From CAVQEK01 sp964596645 (GTDB taxonomy: Bacteria; Bacteroidota; Bacteroidia; Cytophagales; Cyclobacteriaceae), in NCBI GenBank assembly GCA_964596645.1, contig CAZQVB010000041.1, positions 1-37,361 on the forward strand: DNA of 37,361 nucleotides, in the 5' to 3' direction. The notes below the pieces were generated by a model. The model ran no database searches, was not told where the DNA came from, and saw nothing but the letters and a program-made list of their open reading frames with translations. Both the position numbers and the translations under genes were made by a program. Of the stretch, positions 1 through 9,177 are shown in pieces; position 1 is the stretch's first letter, and the number at the start of each line of letters is the position of its first letter.

Positions 1-55
1 ACCAGGGACCACCTGATTATGAGTCAGGTGCTCTAACCAACTGAGCTATAGGCCC
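1..55 (-). tRNA. tRNA with CAU anticodon (elongator Met or Ile2), 3' part cut by the window edge
   Basis: On the minus strand the sequence reads as the 5' two thirds of a tRNA. The acceptor strand starts at 55 with GGGCCTA, followed by a D-arm with the usual AGCTCAGTTGGTTAGAGC. A 5-bp anticodon stem encloses a CTCATAA loop; the CAT anticodon lies at 19-21. The variable loop follows and the T-arm begins at the edge. A CAU anticodon in a chain with this D-arm can be elongator methionine tRNA or the lysidine-modified Ile2 tRNA; the missing 3' acceptor half prevents a choice. It is not an initiator, because the visible 5' base would be able to pair. Confidence 0.9.
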
Positions 56-157
56 GCAAGAAGGCTGAATGAAAATTGATTCTGTTCTCGCCATCCTTGA
101 ATTTGGGAGTGCAATATTAGATATTTGCCGTCATAATTTCAACACATCCATTATATT

Positions 158-784
158 TTGAAGTCAACTGAAATCACCACCGTCATATTCGATTTGGGCG
201 GAGTCGTGCTCGACCTGGATATGACCAAAACCTTCGATCTGTTGGGCAGTCAATCTGCCCGTGGCAGCGCTGCCTTTGCCGACTTGTTGCATAAGCCGGG
301 CCTTTTTCACGACTTTGAGGTTGGCCGAATCACCCAAACAGATTTCCGAAAGCAACTCAGCGACTGGGCAGGCCTCTCGACCACCGACCTGGAATTTGAT
401 ACAATGTGGAATGCCATGTTGCTCAACATACCCGAGGAACGCCTGCAGTGGATTGCTGCTTTAAGAAACAAATACACTACAGCATTGCTGAGCAACACCA
501 ACGAGATACACGTACAGGCATTTGAGAAGAATTTTCAGGAGCAGGTGGGCAAGCCCCTTCAGCATTATTTTCATCACGTTTTCTACTCTTGCCGCATGGA
601 CAGCCGCAAACCGGATGCTGCCATTTTTGAACACGTGCTGCAAGCGCTGCAAGTAAAGGCAGAGAATGTTCTTTTTCTGGACGACAACCCCGACAATGTG
701 GCTGGTGCCCAGTCGGTAGGTATGCGGGCGGTGCTTGTGCCGCAGAATCAGTTGTCACAAGAAATGCTGCCCGATGTCGAATAG
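158..784 (+). CDS. HAD-superfamily hydrolase, YihX-like (subfamily IA)
   Basis: Probable small-molecule phosphatase of the cytoplasm. HAD motif I is FDLGGVVLDLD with the nucleophile Asp12. Motif II is LLSNTN near residue 110, motif III lysine is in SRKPDAAIF, and motif IV is LFLDDNPDNV near 172. The DLGGV form of motif I and the SNTN motif are typical of the YihX/epoxide-hydrolase-like branch, which acts on sugar phosphates such as alpha-glucose-1-phosphate; the substrate here cannot be told from sequence. The length of 208 residues is normal for the branch. The start is a TTG codon, chosen because no ATG precedes motif I in frame. The 3' end overlaps the next gene by 11 nt, so the two are probably co-transcribed. 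Confidence 0.9.
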   Translation: MKSTEITTVIFDLGGVVLDLDMTKTFDLLGSQSARGSAAFADLLHKPGLFHDFEVGRITQTDFRKQLSDWAGLSTTDLEFDTMWNAMLLNIPEERLQWIAALRNKYTTALLSNTNEIHVQAFEKNFQEQVGKPLQHYFHHVFYSCRMDSRKPDAAIFEHVLQALQVKAENVLFLDDNPDNVAGAQSVGMRAVLVPQNQLSQEMLPDVE

Positions 785-1910
785 CAAAAGGTACGCAGTG
801 CATATTGTGCTGTTTGTAGTCACGCTGCTGGGCACTACTGCTGCTGGTGCAGAGTGGATTTATGGCAAATTTCTGTTTACGGGCCCGGAGCGGCTTAGCT
901 TGCCGGAGTTTCTACAGGGTTTTTACTTCTCTGTTCCGTTCCTATTCATCCTCACCATTCATGAGTTTGGTCATTATTTCATTGCCAAGGCACACCAGGT
1001 AAAAACTTCTCTGCCATATTATCTGCCGATGTGGCTGGGTTTTATAGGAGCGCCCTCCATTGGTACTATGGGTGCATTCATACGAATAACCGGACCCATC
1101 CGGTCGCGTCAGCAATTTTTTGATATTGGTGTGGCCGGTCCCATTGCGGGCTTTGTGGTAGCGCTTGGTGTGCTTACCTACGGTTTTACGCACCTGCCCG
1201 ATCAGGATTATATATTTGAACTGCATCCCGAATACGCACAGTATGGCGAGCAGTATGCGGAGTTTGTGTATGAACAGAATGAGGTGAATTTTGCTATAGG
1301 CGACAATTTGCTAATGATGTTTTTCAAGCACTATGTAGCTGACCCTGCCAAGGTGCCCAATCAATACGAACTGTATCACTACCCGTTCATTTTTGCCGGC
1401 TACCTCGCATTATTTTTTACCGCACTCAACCTGCTGCCCATTGGCCAGCTCGACGGCGGCCATGTACTGTATGGCCTGATCGGTGCAAAACGAAGCAGCA
1501 TGGTTTCACGCGTGGTATTTCTTGGGCTCGTTACAGTTTCGGGCGTTGGTTCTGTACCTCTAGGTCCGCTCAACTTTGACTATCTGACCAACGCCCTGTT
1601 CTTCTTCTTTTTCCTGTTTATCATCTTCCATCATTTTGAGCGGGACATCAAAAAGCGCCTGCTGTGGGTAATCTGGATTTTTGTACTTCAACTTATCCTC
1701 ACAAGGTATTTTCCTCAAGCCGGCGACTATGGTTTTTATCTCTTTTTCTGCCTGCTGATCGGGCGCTTCTTAGGTGTGGATCATCCGCCGGCAGAAGACG
1801 ACAGGCAACTCAGCAAAGGAAGGAAGATTATCGGTTACATCGCTCTGGTGATCTTCATTTTGTGCTTCACACCAAGGCCATTTATCATTGAAGGTCTGGA
1901 TAGTTTTTAG
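774..1910 (+). CDS. Site-2 protease family (M50) membrane zinc metalloprotease
   Basis: Intramembrane protease of about 378 residues with several hydrophobic segments. The zinc-binding HEFGH lies at residues 63-67 inside a membrane helix, and the third ligand motif LDGGH near residue 227 follows the typical NLLPIGQ. Site-2 proteases cut transmembrane helices of anti-sigma factors or transporters; no PDZ domain is visible, as in EGY1-like members. I chose ATG 774 instead of ATG 735: it gives an 11-nt overlap with the upstream HAD gene, removes a cysteine-rich unlikely leader, and the following residues run quickly into the first membrane segment. Partner and substrate are unknown. It need not act on the anti-sigma-like protein at 19301, which is far away. 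Confidence 0.9.
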   Translation: MSNSKRYAVHIVLFVVTLLGTTAAGAEWIYGKFLFTGPERLSLPEFLQGFYFSVPFLFILTIHEFGHYFIAKAHQVKTSLPYYLPMWLGFIGAPSIGTMGAFIRITGPIRSRQQFFDIGVAGPIAGFVVALGVLTYGFTHLPDQDYIFELHPEYAQYGEQYAEFVYEQNEVNFAIGDNLLMMFFKHYVADPAKVPNQYELYHYPFIFAGYLALFFTALNLLPIGQLDGGHVLYGLIGAKRSSMVSRVVFLGLVTVSGVGSVPLGPLNFDYLTNALFFFFFLFIIFHHFERDIKKRLLWVIWIFVLQLILTRYFPQAGDYGFYLFFCLLIGRFLGVDHPPAEDDRQLSKGRKIIGYIALVIFILCFTPRPFIIEGLDSF

Positions 1911-1963
1911 AGCATACCTATTAATGATGCACCACTAACAGACTTGTCTGGCATAACTTACGC

Positions 1964-3160
1964 CTACTTCAGCGACAACATTTTGATGCATACTGCCCCT
2001 GGCACTGGTGCTTGTACGCCGGTATAGGCCAGCTTGCCACTTTCGGCATCGCGCTTCATTACTACCACACTGTCTGTATCTCTGTTGGCCACAAACACGT
2101 ATTCCCCTTTTGGCTCAATAAGGAAGTTGCGTGGCCGCTGCCCTTGCGTGCCGGTATGGCCTTGTGCCGTCAACCGCCCGGTCTGTTTATCGATGGAAAA
2201 TACGGCAAGGCTGTTGTGCCCCCGGTTGGATATATACACATGACGCCCATCGGGCGATACATGCACATCAGCGGTTGTGTTTTCGCCGTCGAAGTCATCG
2301 GGAAGACTTGAATAGCGCGCTGCAAACGTGAGCGCGCCGGTTGCCTTATCTACCCGGTACACCGCAAGTTGAGAGGTGAGTTCTTCTGCCGAAAAGGCAA
2401 GTCCGCCACCAGGATGTAAGCTGAAATGCCGCGGACCGCTGCCAGCTTGTACTTCTGTAAAAGGCACAGCCCCTGCCTTGAGCATGCCACTGGCGGTGTT
2501 CGGCGCATATGCAAAAATTTTATCCACTCCCAGATCGGATGCGTAAACGACGCTGCCTTTGTCGTTGGGCACCACAGAATGCATGTGCGGCTTTTGTTGC
2601 CTTTGTGCATGTGCACTGCTGCCGCTGTGTTGCACCACATCGGTGGCCGGTGCCAGAGCGCCGGTGCGCAACACCGGCAATACCGCGATACTTCCACCGG
2701 CATAATTGGAGACGTAAACCAGCTTTCCTTTAGGATCTACACTAATATGACAGGGACCGGCGCCCCGGCTGCTTTGGGCATTTAGCTTCGCCAACCGGCC
2801 GGTATCCCCATCGATCAGATACGACACCACCGAACCCGCTTCGTCGTCTCCACTTATATCTTCCCTGTACACTGCATAGAGAAATTTACCATTGGGATGT
2901 ATGGCGAGAAATGACGGGCTAGCAGGACCCGCTACAGTCTGCAGAAGTCGGAGTGACCCGCGCTCACGGTCAAATTCAAACACATAAATTCCCTTGCTGT
3001 CGCGTTCGCTGAAGGTGCCTACGTACAGTATTTCTTTCTTTTCAGATTGACCGGGAGCGGTGTGGCCGATACTAAATACGCCCATAAAGCTTATTAAAAA
3101 CAGGATCAACGTGGTCTGTGCCTTGGGTATGAAAGCCAGAAGGTTAAATGCATTTGCCAT
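1964..3160 (-). CDS. Secreted lactonase family beta-propeller protein (6-phosphogluconolactonase-like)
   Basis: A 398-residue protein with an N-terminal hydrophobic signal segment (about residues 14-34, ending near GHTAPGQ), so it is exported. The rest is a repeated propeller pattern: ILYVGTFSE, FLAIHPNGKFLYAV, HISVDPKGKLVYVSNY, HFSLHPGGGLAFS, DVHVSPDGRHVYISNRG and FLIEPKGEYVFVANRD. This matches the lactonase seven-bladed beta-propeller family (YbhE/Pgl type). YbhE-like members open 6-phosphogluconolactone in the cytoplasm; exported paralogues in Bacteroidota are common and their substrates are mostly unknown. It starts 13 nt after the end of the GNAT gene on the same strand, so both are probably one operon. 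Confidence 0.9.
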   Translation of the reverse strand: MANAFNLLAFIPKAQTTLILFLISFMGVFSIGHTAPGQSEKKEILYVGTFSERDSKGIYVFEFDRERGSLRLLQTVAGPASPSFLAIHPNGKFLYAVYREDISGDDEAGSVVSYLIDGDTGRLAKLNAQSSRGAGPCHISVDPKGKLVYVSNYAGGSIAVLPVLRTGALAPATDVVQHSGSSAHAQRQQKPHMHSVVPNDKGSVVYASDLGVDKIFAYAPNTASGMLKAGAVPFTEVQAGSGPRHFSLHPGGGLAFSAEELTSQLAVYRVDKATGALTFAARYSSLPDDFDGENTTADVHVSPDGRHVYISNRGHNSLAVFSIDKQTGRLTAQGHTGTQGQRPRNFLIEPKGEYVFVANRDTDSVVVMKRDAESGKLAYTGVQAPVPGAVCIKMLSLK

Positions 3161-3173
3161 CGTATCTTTTCTT

Positions 3174-3788
3174 TTAATTGATCGTAAAGTTGCTCTTTTT
3201 TATGTGCTTCAAGATATCCCTGAAAACATTACTGTACGCATTGTCAGATTTTGGTTCCTCGTATATGGGCAGGTCTATGTAGTACTCGCTTTTGGTGAGC
3301 GATATGTGGGCGCCGAGTTTCTTAAACCGCAATACCAGCGGCTCATTGTGCGACAGCGCCACGCCGGTGAGGTGCTCAATATCCGTCTGCCACGCTCTAT
3401 GGTATAATATTGCCAACAGAATAGTGCCTACCCCCATGCTGTGATATTGGTCGATCACCGTCAGGGCCATCTCCGCTTGTGTGGGATCGTTGTGGGCGCG
3501 GACAAATCGCCCGATTCCTACGCCTTTTGGTTCGCCCTCTTGAGGGTCGAAAGCAGCCCAAGCCACATGATTGATCTGGTCTGCCTGGGCAAGCTGATCG
3601 AGCTGCTCTTCAGAAAGGTGCTTTAAGTGGGTGAAGAAGCGATTATAAACCGAGCGGGGAGACAGCAGCTTAAAGCCGGCCCTGATTTGCTCCTTGTCAG
3701 CAGCCGCGATGGGTTTGAAGTGAAATTCCTTTCCCTTTCTGCCCTTGCAGATGAAGATGCCGGTATTCGTGTTGTCGCTACTGTTCAT
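3174..3788 (-). CDS. GNAT-family N-acetyltransferase
   Basis: Cytoplasmic 204-residue acetyl-CoA-dependent acyltransferase. The core acetyl-CoA pyrophosphate-binding motif A is QYHSMGVGTIL at residues 114-124 (Q-x-x-x-G-x-G), preceded by the beta4 strand AEMALTVID. The segment SPRSVYNRFFTHLKHLS (43-59) resembles the GNAT domain of the protein-lysine acetyltransferases of the Pat/acyl-CoA-synthetase-linked type, where a similar SxxSxYxRFF occurs. So a protein target is possible, but a small-molecule substrate cannot be excluded. It is the first gene of a minus-strand pair with the lactonase gene downstream (13-nt gap). Confidence 0.85.
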   Translation of the reverse strand: MNSSDNTNTGIFICKGRKGKEFHFKPIAAADKEQIRAGFKLLSPRSVYNRFFTHLKHLSEEQLDQLAQADQINHVAWAAFDPQEGEPKGVGIGRFVRAHNDPTQAEMALTVIDQYHSMGVGTILLAILYHRAWQTDIEHLTGVALSHNEPLVLRFKKLGAHISLTKSEYYIDLPIYEEPKSDNAYSNVFRDILKHIKKSNFTIN

Positions 3789-3959
3789 ATTTTTACCGTA
3801 TCTCGTTCTGCCTGGAGGCTGTCAGGTTTATAGGTCCCGGCAAGAAACGGAGGGCTTTCTAAGCGATTACCTGTCCACCGAAACAGAAGTTTGCTAAATG
3901 AACGAATCTTACTAAAAGCCATGAATGCCCTATATTTTCTTAGCCATTGTTGGGGCATC

Positions 3960-4526
3960 TTATTTTATTTTTCTTCCTGTCAAATTTGTTAATATTCCTT
4001 GCGCTTTAATAGTCAATTTTCTCGGTGGATAAATATGAAGTGCAGAGAACGCAGTCAATATCCAACCTGTAATAACGAGTCTGCTATTCGGAATTTTCTT
4101 GGTCGTCTCAAGTCCATCACTTGTGATAGTTGTTGTTTCAATGAAATCTGGATTTAATGAAAGTCCAAGAAGAATCAGTCCGATAAAAGTCAACAGTATT
4201 GAAAGATAAAAGTGTTGAGTCCACCAATAATTTAACTTGTTTATCAGTCTAATCGGAAGTCCAAAGATTAGACAACAAAAAATTGTCAGCGCGGACAGAA
4301 TAACTGCTAATACTGGTTGGAAAATAGTCAGTCCAACAAAGCTGTCAAAACCACCTTCATAGTCTAAAAGCGCAAAAACCATATAAACGCAAACTGTCAA
4401 AACGAAAGTCATTCCGAGTTGAATTCCTAATGTCAGTATGCTAATTAATTTGCTCAAAGTTTTCTTTTTCAAAAGTGCCCCAACTGCTGCTATCATCACA
4501 GGATAAAATACATATAGGCCTTTCAT
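3960..4526 (-). CDS. Hypothetical multi-pass membrane protein, AT-rich
   Basis: I do not recognise this 188-residue protein. It has about five hydrophobic segments: residues 3-16, 28-53 (LGMTFVLTVCVYMVFALLDY), 63-90, 105-125 and 150-165. A short loop before the last segment contains ETTTITSDGLETTKK. Base composition is clearly more AT-rich than in the flanking genes, and codon choice (TTA, AAA, ATA) follows, which suggests recent gain. It stands alone: about 170 nt separate it from the GNAT gene downstream and 109 nt from the AIM24 gene upstream. The start ATG at 4526 is followed at once by the first membrane segment. Confidence 0.6.
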   Translation of the reverse strand: MKGLYVFYPVMIAAVGALLKKKTLSKLISILTLGIQLGMTFVLTVCVYMVFALLDYEGGFDSFVGLTIFQPVLAVILSALTIFCCLIFGLPIRLINKLNYWWTQHFYLSILLTFIGLILLGLSLNPDFIETTTITSDGLETTKKIPNSRLVITGWILTAFSALHIYPPRKLTIKAQGILTNLTGRKIK

Positions 4527-4635
4527 TAGGCGCCTTCTCCGGCGGTGCCATTGAATCTTTCGGTCGTGCTAATTCCTGTATTTTGCCATCATCCCTCATC
4601 ACTCATTTAGTATGGTGCATAAGAGGCAATTGGTA

Positions 4636-5394
4636 TCAATCGAAGTTCAGTATACTGCCACTTTCTTTCTTCCTGTTTTCCCCGCCAGGTTTCAATGCAT
4701 CGATCAGCTTATTGACCGGCATCGATTGCAGCCACACCTTACCGGTGCCACTGAGGGTAGTGAGGAAGAGGCCCTCGCCGCCGAATACCATGGAGCGCAA
4801 CCCACCGGCACGCTCTATGCTGAAGTCAATGCCGCGCTCAAAGCCTACCACACAGCCGGTATCTACCCGCAGCTTTTCATTATTGAGCGTTTTCTCTATG
4901 ACAGTGCCTCCGGCATGAATGAATATTTTGCCATCGCCTTCCAGCTTTTGCAGTATAAAGCCCTCTCCACCGAATAGTCCGGAGCCAAATTTCTTGTTGA
5001 AATGCATGGAAAGCTTGGTGCCCAGCGCAGCACACAGAAAGGCATCTTTTTGCACGATAAGCGCATGGCCGTGCTCACTCAGATTGATGGGAATAATGGT
5101 GCCGGGGTAGGGGGCTGCAAAGGCTACCCGGCCTTTGCCCGTGCCTTGGTAGCTGAAGTGGGTGAGAAAAAGCGATTCGCCGGTGATCATGCGTGAGCCA
5201 GCCGACAGTAGCTTGCCGAAAAAGCCCTGATCCGGGGAGGATCCATCGCCAAGCTTTGTCTCATACTTCACGCCCTCCTCCATATACAGCATAGTGCCGG
5301 CTTCGGCTATCACCGTTTCGCCACTGTCCAGTTCTATCTCCACCATCTGCACATCGTGGCCTCTTATTTCAAAGTCTATTTCATGCGATTTCAT
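4636..5394 (-). CDS. AIM24 / TIGR00266 family protein
   Basis: A 252-residue soluble protein of the AIM24 (DUF124) family, built of glycine-rich beta-helix-like repeats. Marks are FEIRGHDVQMVEIELDSGE at the N-terminus, then AEAGTMLYMEEGVKYE, SLFLTHFSYQGTGKGRVAF, GLFGGEGFILQKLEGDGKIFI and a final repeat SMVFGGEGLFLTTLSGTGKVWL. The function of the family is not established; yeast Aim24 is mitochondrial and bacterial copies are of unknown role. I chose the ATG at 5394, giving MKSHEIDFEIRG, and not the 26-residue upstream extension, whose sequence is unlike any family member. Divergent from the KTSC-like gene, with about 170 nt between them for two promoters. Confidence 0.85.
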   Translation of the reverse strand: MKSHEIDFEIRGHDVQMVEIELDSGETVIAEAGTMLYMEEGVKYETKLGDGSSPDQGFFGKLLSAGSRMITGESLFLTHFSYQGTGKGRVAFAAPYPGTIIPINLSEHGHALIVQKDAFLCAALGTKLSMHFNKKFGSGLFGGEGFILQKLEGDGKIFIHAGGTVIEKTLNNEKLRVDTGCVVGFERGIDFSIERAGGLRSMVFGGEGLFLTTLSGTGKVWLQSMPVNKLIDALKPGGENRKKESGSILNFD

Positions 5395-5563
5395 ATAGTT
5401 GATATTTGCGGTTTGGTAAAAAGTAAATCTATAGAATATTGCGCAGGCGCCAAAGGTATATTGTTCATGCACACCGTTAGCCAGTTATGGCATATACAAC
5501 CTTTCAGAAAGCAAAACATCCGCTACCTGTGTTCACCAGAAGTTGATTAAGTTAGCCTGTAAA

Positions 5564-5974
5564 ATGATAAAACTATTCGCTCTTTCCCTGCTTTTGGCCC
5601 CGCTTGCGCTACATACTGCTTTTGCACAGGTAGAGCACAATTACAATGTTGCTTCGCAAAACACTACATGTGATGGCTGGCAGATGACTACAGGGCAAAA
5701 AGAGGCTGCACTGGCTGCACTCGATTCCATCACTTTTCGCTATTCACAGCAGTTTAGGCGTACCCGCCGATCCGGATTTCAGGGTGCGGCTTATTATTCA
5801 TGCGATGGAGAAACAGGCATATTGGTGGTGATGGAAGATGGAGAAAAGCACATATATAGCGATGTGCCACGGCGCTGGTGGCAAGCGCTCACCGAATCAC
5901 CCGACCCAGAGGGAGTTTACATAAACGGTGTAAAAAAAGCAGAATTGAAGCCGGTACTTTTTGAAGATCAATAA
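5564..5974 (+). CDS. Small exported KTSC-like domain protein
   Basis: A 136-residue protein starting with a clear signal peptide (LFALSLLLAPLALHTAFAQ, residues 4-22). The C-terminal half contains a strand-rich block from GILVVMEDGEKHIYSDVPRR to ESPDPEGVYINGVKK. This resembles the KTSC domain pattern, in which a key strand ends in Y-x-x-V-P and a helix is followed by S-x-G-x-x-x-N. The role of KTSC domains is poorly known, and export would be uncommon for them. Two cysteines in the mature part (CDGWQ and SCDGE) could form a disulfide. ATG 5564 was chosen over the upstream TTG at 5543 because it places the signal peptide at the start. The match is by eye only. Confidence 0.6.
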   Translation: MIKLFALSLLLAPLALHTAFAQVEHNYNVASQNTTCDGWQMTTGQKEAALAALDSITFRYSQQFRRTRRSGFQGAAYYSCDGETGILVVMEDGEKHIYSDVPRRWWQALTESPDPEGVYINGVKKAELKPVLFEDQ

Positions 5975-6009
5975 TAAACCGGGCAGCTTCTTTATTTCTA
6001 TTTGAAAAA

Positions 6010-9000
6010 ATGGAACTTTGCCCAAGGCTTATCACGGTTACACTTTTTCAAAGCAATATGTTGGTTTGGTCAAACTCTTTTTGGAGCAGTACAAAAATAT
6101 TGCTGCATTTGCTGCTGCTCACAGCGCATATTGCTCCAGCGCAACATGTGGGTATCAACCCGGAAAAGCCGATAAACAGCCTGGTGCTCGATCGCTGGAC
6201 CGGCGAAGACGGCCTCATCTCCAACAACCTTACCGCCGTGATGCAGGCTTCCGACGACTTTTTGTGGGTCACGTCTTTCAACGGTGCGTTGCGCTTCGAT
6301 GGGCATCGGTTCGAACTCTTCGATAAGGAATCACTCAGTCTGCTCAACTCCAACGCCTTTTATGAAATAGTGGAAGAGGACAATGGCACAATGTGGCTTG
6401 CCACACAGGGCTCGGGTTTGATCACCTACAAAGACGGTCAATTCAAAAAGGCCAATGGCACGCAGAAACTTCCCAAATCCATACGATCGGTTTTTATCGA
6501 CAGTAAAAAGAGAATATGGGCCGGCTCCAACAACGAAGGGGTATTTGTGAAAACAAACGATCAGTTTGAGCGGCTTGAGCACCCTTTGCTGGAGCAGGTA
6601 TTTATCAACGATATAGCAGAAGGAATAGACGGCGCCATTCTGCTGGCCACGAACCAAAACGGGGTCATCATATTTCAGAACGGACAATTTAATATGATCA
6701 ACGCTGCCTCTGGTTTGCGATCGAATGTGGTGAACAGATTATACAAGACAAATGATGGCACTATGCTCATTGGCACCGCGGCTGGTCTCAGTGCTTACAC
6801 GGCGAGTGGCATCAGCGATTTTAAGTTTTTCGAAAACCAGGAGATCAATGATATACTCGTGGATGACTACGGCACCATTTGGGTAGGCACGGAGCAGGGA
6901 TTGGGTAAGCTCAACATCCGGTTGGGCATCAGCGATTTCTTTTATGAAAAGCAAGGCCTGCCGGCTAGCCAGGTATCTTCCATTTGCTTCGACCATGAAA
7001 ACAGCCTGTGGATCAGCACCAAAAAAGCCGGCTTGCTTCGGCTGAAAGATGGGAATTTTACCAATTTCGACACCAACGACGGCTTGAGCAGCAACCTCGC
7101 CAACATTGTGGTAGAGCACAACGGCCGGTTTTACATAGGCCTCGACGATGGCCGCATCAATGTGATTGACCAGGGAACAGTGCGCAATTTTCCCATCAAA
7201 ACCGATTACAGCTATGTTGGCATACGCGATATACTTTTCGACACCAGGGGCACCATGTGGGTGGCAGGCTATAAGGGCGTACTGAAAATAAAAGAAGGCC
7301 GGGAGACCGTCATCACCGTTGACGACGGGCTGGGCGCCAATGATGTACGCGCCATATTGGAAGACAGTGCAGGAAACATGTGGTTTGCCACACGCTCGGC
7401 CGGGCTTACCAAATATGATGGGAAAAGCTACACGGTGTACGATATCAGCCGGGGGTTGAATTCAAATTATATACTGTCCGTTCAGCACCTGCCCAATGGC
7501 GACATCATGGCCGGCACACACAGCGGTGGCTTGTCGGTGATCAAGCCCGACGGCAACGTGCTCAATTATGACTTTGCCCAGGGCAACTCGGGCATTCTCA
7601 TTTTCAATATGGCCATAGAAAGCGCCGAGGTACAGTGGGTATCCACTAATGTGGGCATATTTCGATTGGAAGATGGGAAGTTTCGCAAGGCCAACTTCGA
7701 TAAGCGTTTTAAGACGGAAACCTTTTTCGACTTTGTCGACGACCGCCGGGGCAATGTGTGGCTCACCTCCAATATTGGATTGTTTCAGGTAAAAAAATCA
7801 GATCTGGGCGCTTACTTCAATGGCAAAATCAGTGAAATACCCGTGAAGCTGTATAATGACAGCGACGGGATGGCCAACAAAGAATGTACGGGCGCTACGC
7901 GCAGCCTGCTGGCCTCCGATGGCACACTATGGGTGCCCACCTTAGGGGGTATTTCCACCATCGATCCTTCCGCCATCAAGATCAACCAGAAACCTCCGAA
8001 GGTGTACATTACCAGCCTAAAGACGGATTTTAACAACCAAAACCTCAGCGGCGACCTCAGCCTCGACCCCGACCACCTGCACTACAGCTTTGGCTTTACC
8101 GGGCTCAGCTATCTGGCGCCTGGTAAGATGCAATTCAACTACAAGCTTGAGGGCTTTGACAAGCGCTGGCTTACGCTCGGCAATATACGCGAAGCTCACT
8201 ATACCAACTTGCCTCCCGGCGACTACACCTTCAAAGTGTTGGCCAGCAACAACGACGGCGTGTGGAACGATGCAGCGCAGTCTGTCCATTTTACAGTCAA
8301 CCCACATTTCTACCAGACCATCTGGTTCTACCTTATCCTGCTCGCGTGTTTTGCGCTCATGGTTTGGGCGTATATCACCTGGCGTACGCACAATGTGGAG
8401 AAGATGAACCTGGAACTGCGCAAACTGAATGAAGAGCTGGATAGATTTGTATACAGTGCCTCACACGATCTGAGGGCGCCATTGTCTTCCATAAAGGGAC
8501 TGGTAGAAATATCCAGGTTCGACAAAACGGTAGAAGCTAAAAACCAATATCTGGAAATGATAGGGCAGTCGGTGCTGAAGCTCGATAGTTTTATTAAAGA
8601 CATTATCGACTACAGCCGAAACCAACGCATAGAGATACGGCGTGAAGAGATCAATTTTAAAGAGCTGATAGAAGAGGTGTATCAGGAACTGAAGTATCTG
8701 GACAAGGAAAATACATTTAGCAAAACTTACGACATAGCGCCAAACCTCACATTCTACTCCGACAGACGCAGGCTTTCCGTGGTGCTGAACAATCTGGTTT
8801 CCAACTCCATTCGCTACTACGATCCGGCCAAGCAAGACCGTTTTATTAAAATTACGGTTCGTCAGGCGAAGAAGTCAGGCACTATAGAGCTGTTGGTGGA
8901 AGACAACGGCCGGGGCATAAAGCCGGAACATGTGGATCGCATTTTCGAAATGTTTTACAGGGCTCAGGAGGGCGGGCAGGGCTCCGGTCTCGGCCTATTT

Positions 9001-9102
9001 ATAGTGAAAGAAACAATTGAAAAACTGAACGGCACCATTGCCGTAGAATCTGCCTTTCTCGCAGGCACCAAATTCACCATTACAATACCGACCCTGTCTT
9101 AG
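6010..9102 (+). CDS. Two-component-propeller / Y_Y_Y sensor histidine kinase
   Basis: A 1030-residue membrane sensor. After a signal segment (about 29-43, ending APAQ) comes a large periplasmic beta-propeller of two-component regulator propeller repeats: GTMWLATQGSGLITY, KRIWAGSNNEGVFV, GTIWVGTEQGLGKL, NSLWISTKKAGLLRL, GNMWFATRSAGLTKY and GNVWLTSNIGLFQV. A Y_Y_Y domain follows (about 665-765, with YKLEGFDKRW and LPPGDYTFKVLASNNDG) and one membrane helix at about 774-794. The kinase part has phospho-accepting His819 in SASHDLRAPL, N-box LNNLVSNSIRYY, G1 VEDNGRGI, F-box MFYRA and G2 GSGLGLFIVK. It stops there: no receiver and no AraC output domain, so it is not a full hybrid HTCS. ATG 6058 is an alternative start with a shorter signal peptide. 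No response regulator is adjacent. Ligand unknown. Confidence 0.93.
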   Translation: MELCPRLITVTLFQSNMLVWSNSFWSSTKILLHLLLLTAHIAPAQHVGINPEKPINSLVLDRWTGEDGLISNNLTAVMQASDDFLWVTSFNGALRFDGHRFELFDKESLSLLNSNAFYEIVEEDNGTMWLATQGSGLITYKDGQFKKANGTQKLPKSIRSVFIDSKKRIWAGSNNEGVFVKTNDQFERLEHPLLEQVFINDIAEGIDGAILLATNQNGVIIFQNGQFNMINAASGLRSNVVNRLYKTNDGTMLIGTAAGLSAYTASGISDFKFFENQEINDILVDDYGTIWVGTEQGLGKLNIRLGISDFFYEKQGLPASQVSSICFDHENSLWISTKKAGLLRLKDGNFTNFDTNDGLSSNLANIVVEHNGRFYIGLDDGRINVIDQGTVRNFPIKTDYSYVGIRDILFDTRGTMWVAGYKGVLKIKEGRETVITVDDGLGANDVRAILEDSAGNMWFATRSAGLTKYDGKSYTVYDISRGLNSNYILSVQHLPNGDIMAGTHSGGLSVIKPDGNVLNYDFAQGNSGILIFNMAIESAEVQWVSTNVGIFRLEDGKFRKANFDKRFKTETFFDFVDDRRGNVWLTSNIGLFQVKKSDLGAYFNGKISEIPVKLYNDSDGMANKECTGATRSLLASDGTLWVPTLGGISTIDPSAIKINQKPPKVYITSLKTDFNNQNLSGDLSLDPDHLHYSFGFTGLSYLAPGKMQFNYKLEGFDKRWLTLGNIREAHYTNLPPGDYTFKVLASNNDGVWNDAAQSVHFTVNPHFYQTIWFYLILLACFALMVWAYITWRTHNVEKMNLELRKLNEELDRFVYSASHDLRAPLSSIKGLVEISRFDKTVEAKNQYLEMIGQSVLKLDSFIKDIIDYSRNQRIEIRREEINFKELIEEVYQELKYLDKENTFSKTYDIAPNLTFYSDRRRLSVVLNNLVSNSIRYYDPAKQDRFIKITVRQAKKSGTIELLVEDNGRGIKPEHVDRIFEMFYRAQEGGQGSGLGLFIVKETIEKLNGTIAVESAFLAGTKFTITIPTLS

Positions 9103-9177
9103 CGACATTATTAGGTAGGTACGCAAACTCTTCCCAGTTTAGCGGTGATGTGATACAATACTCAAACGCAGATCGAA

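Noticed and set aside
1911..1963. Short CAGAC/GTCTG inverted repeat as terminator between convergent genes
   Set aside because: Only 5 bp with a 2-nt loop and no T run.
9103..9177. HigB-like toxin gene before the XRE regulator
   Set aside because: Only 75 nt and no RelE-like residues in any frame.
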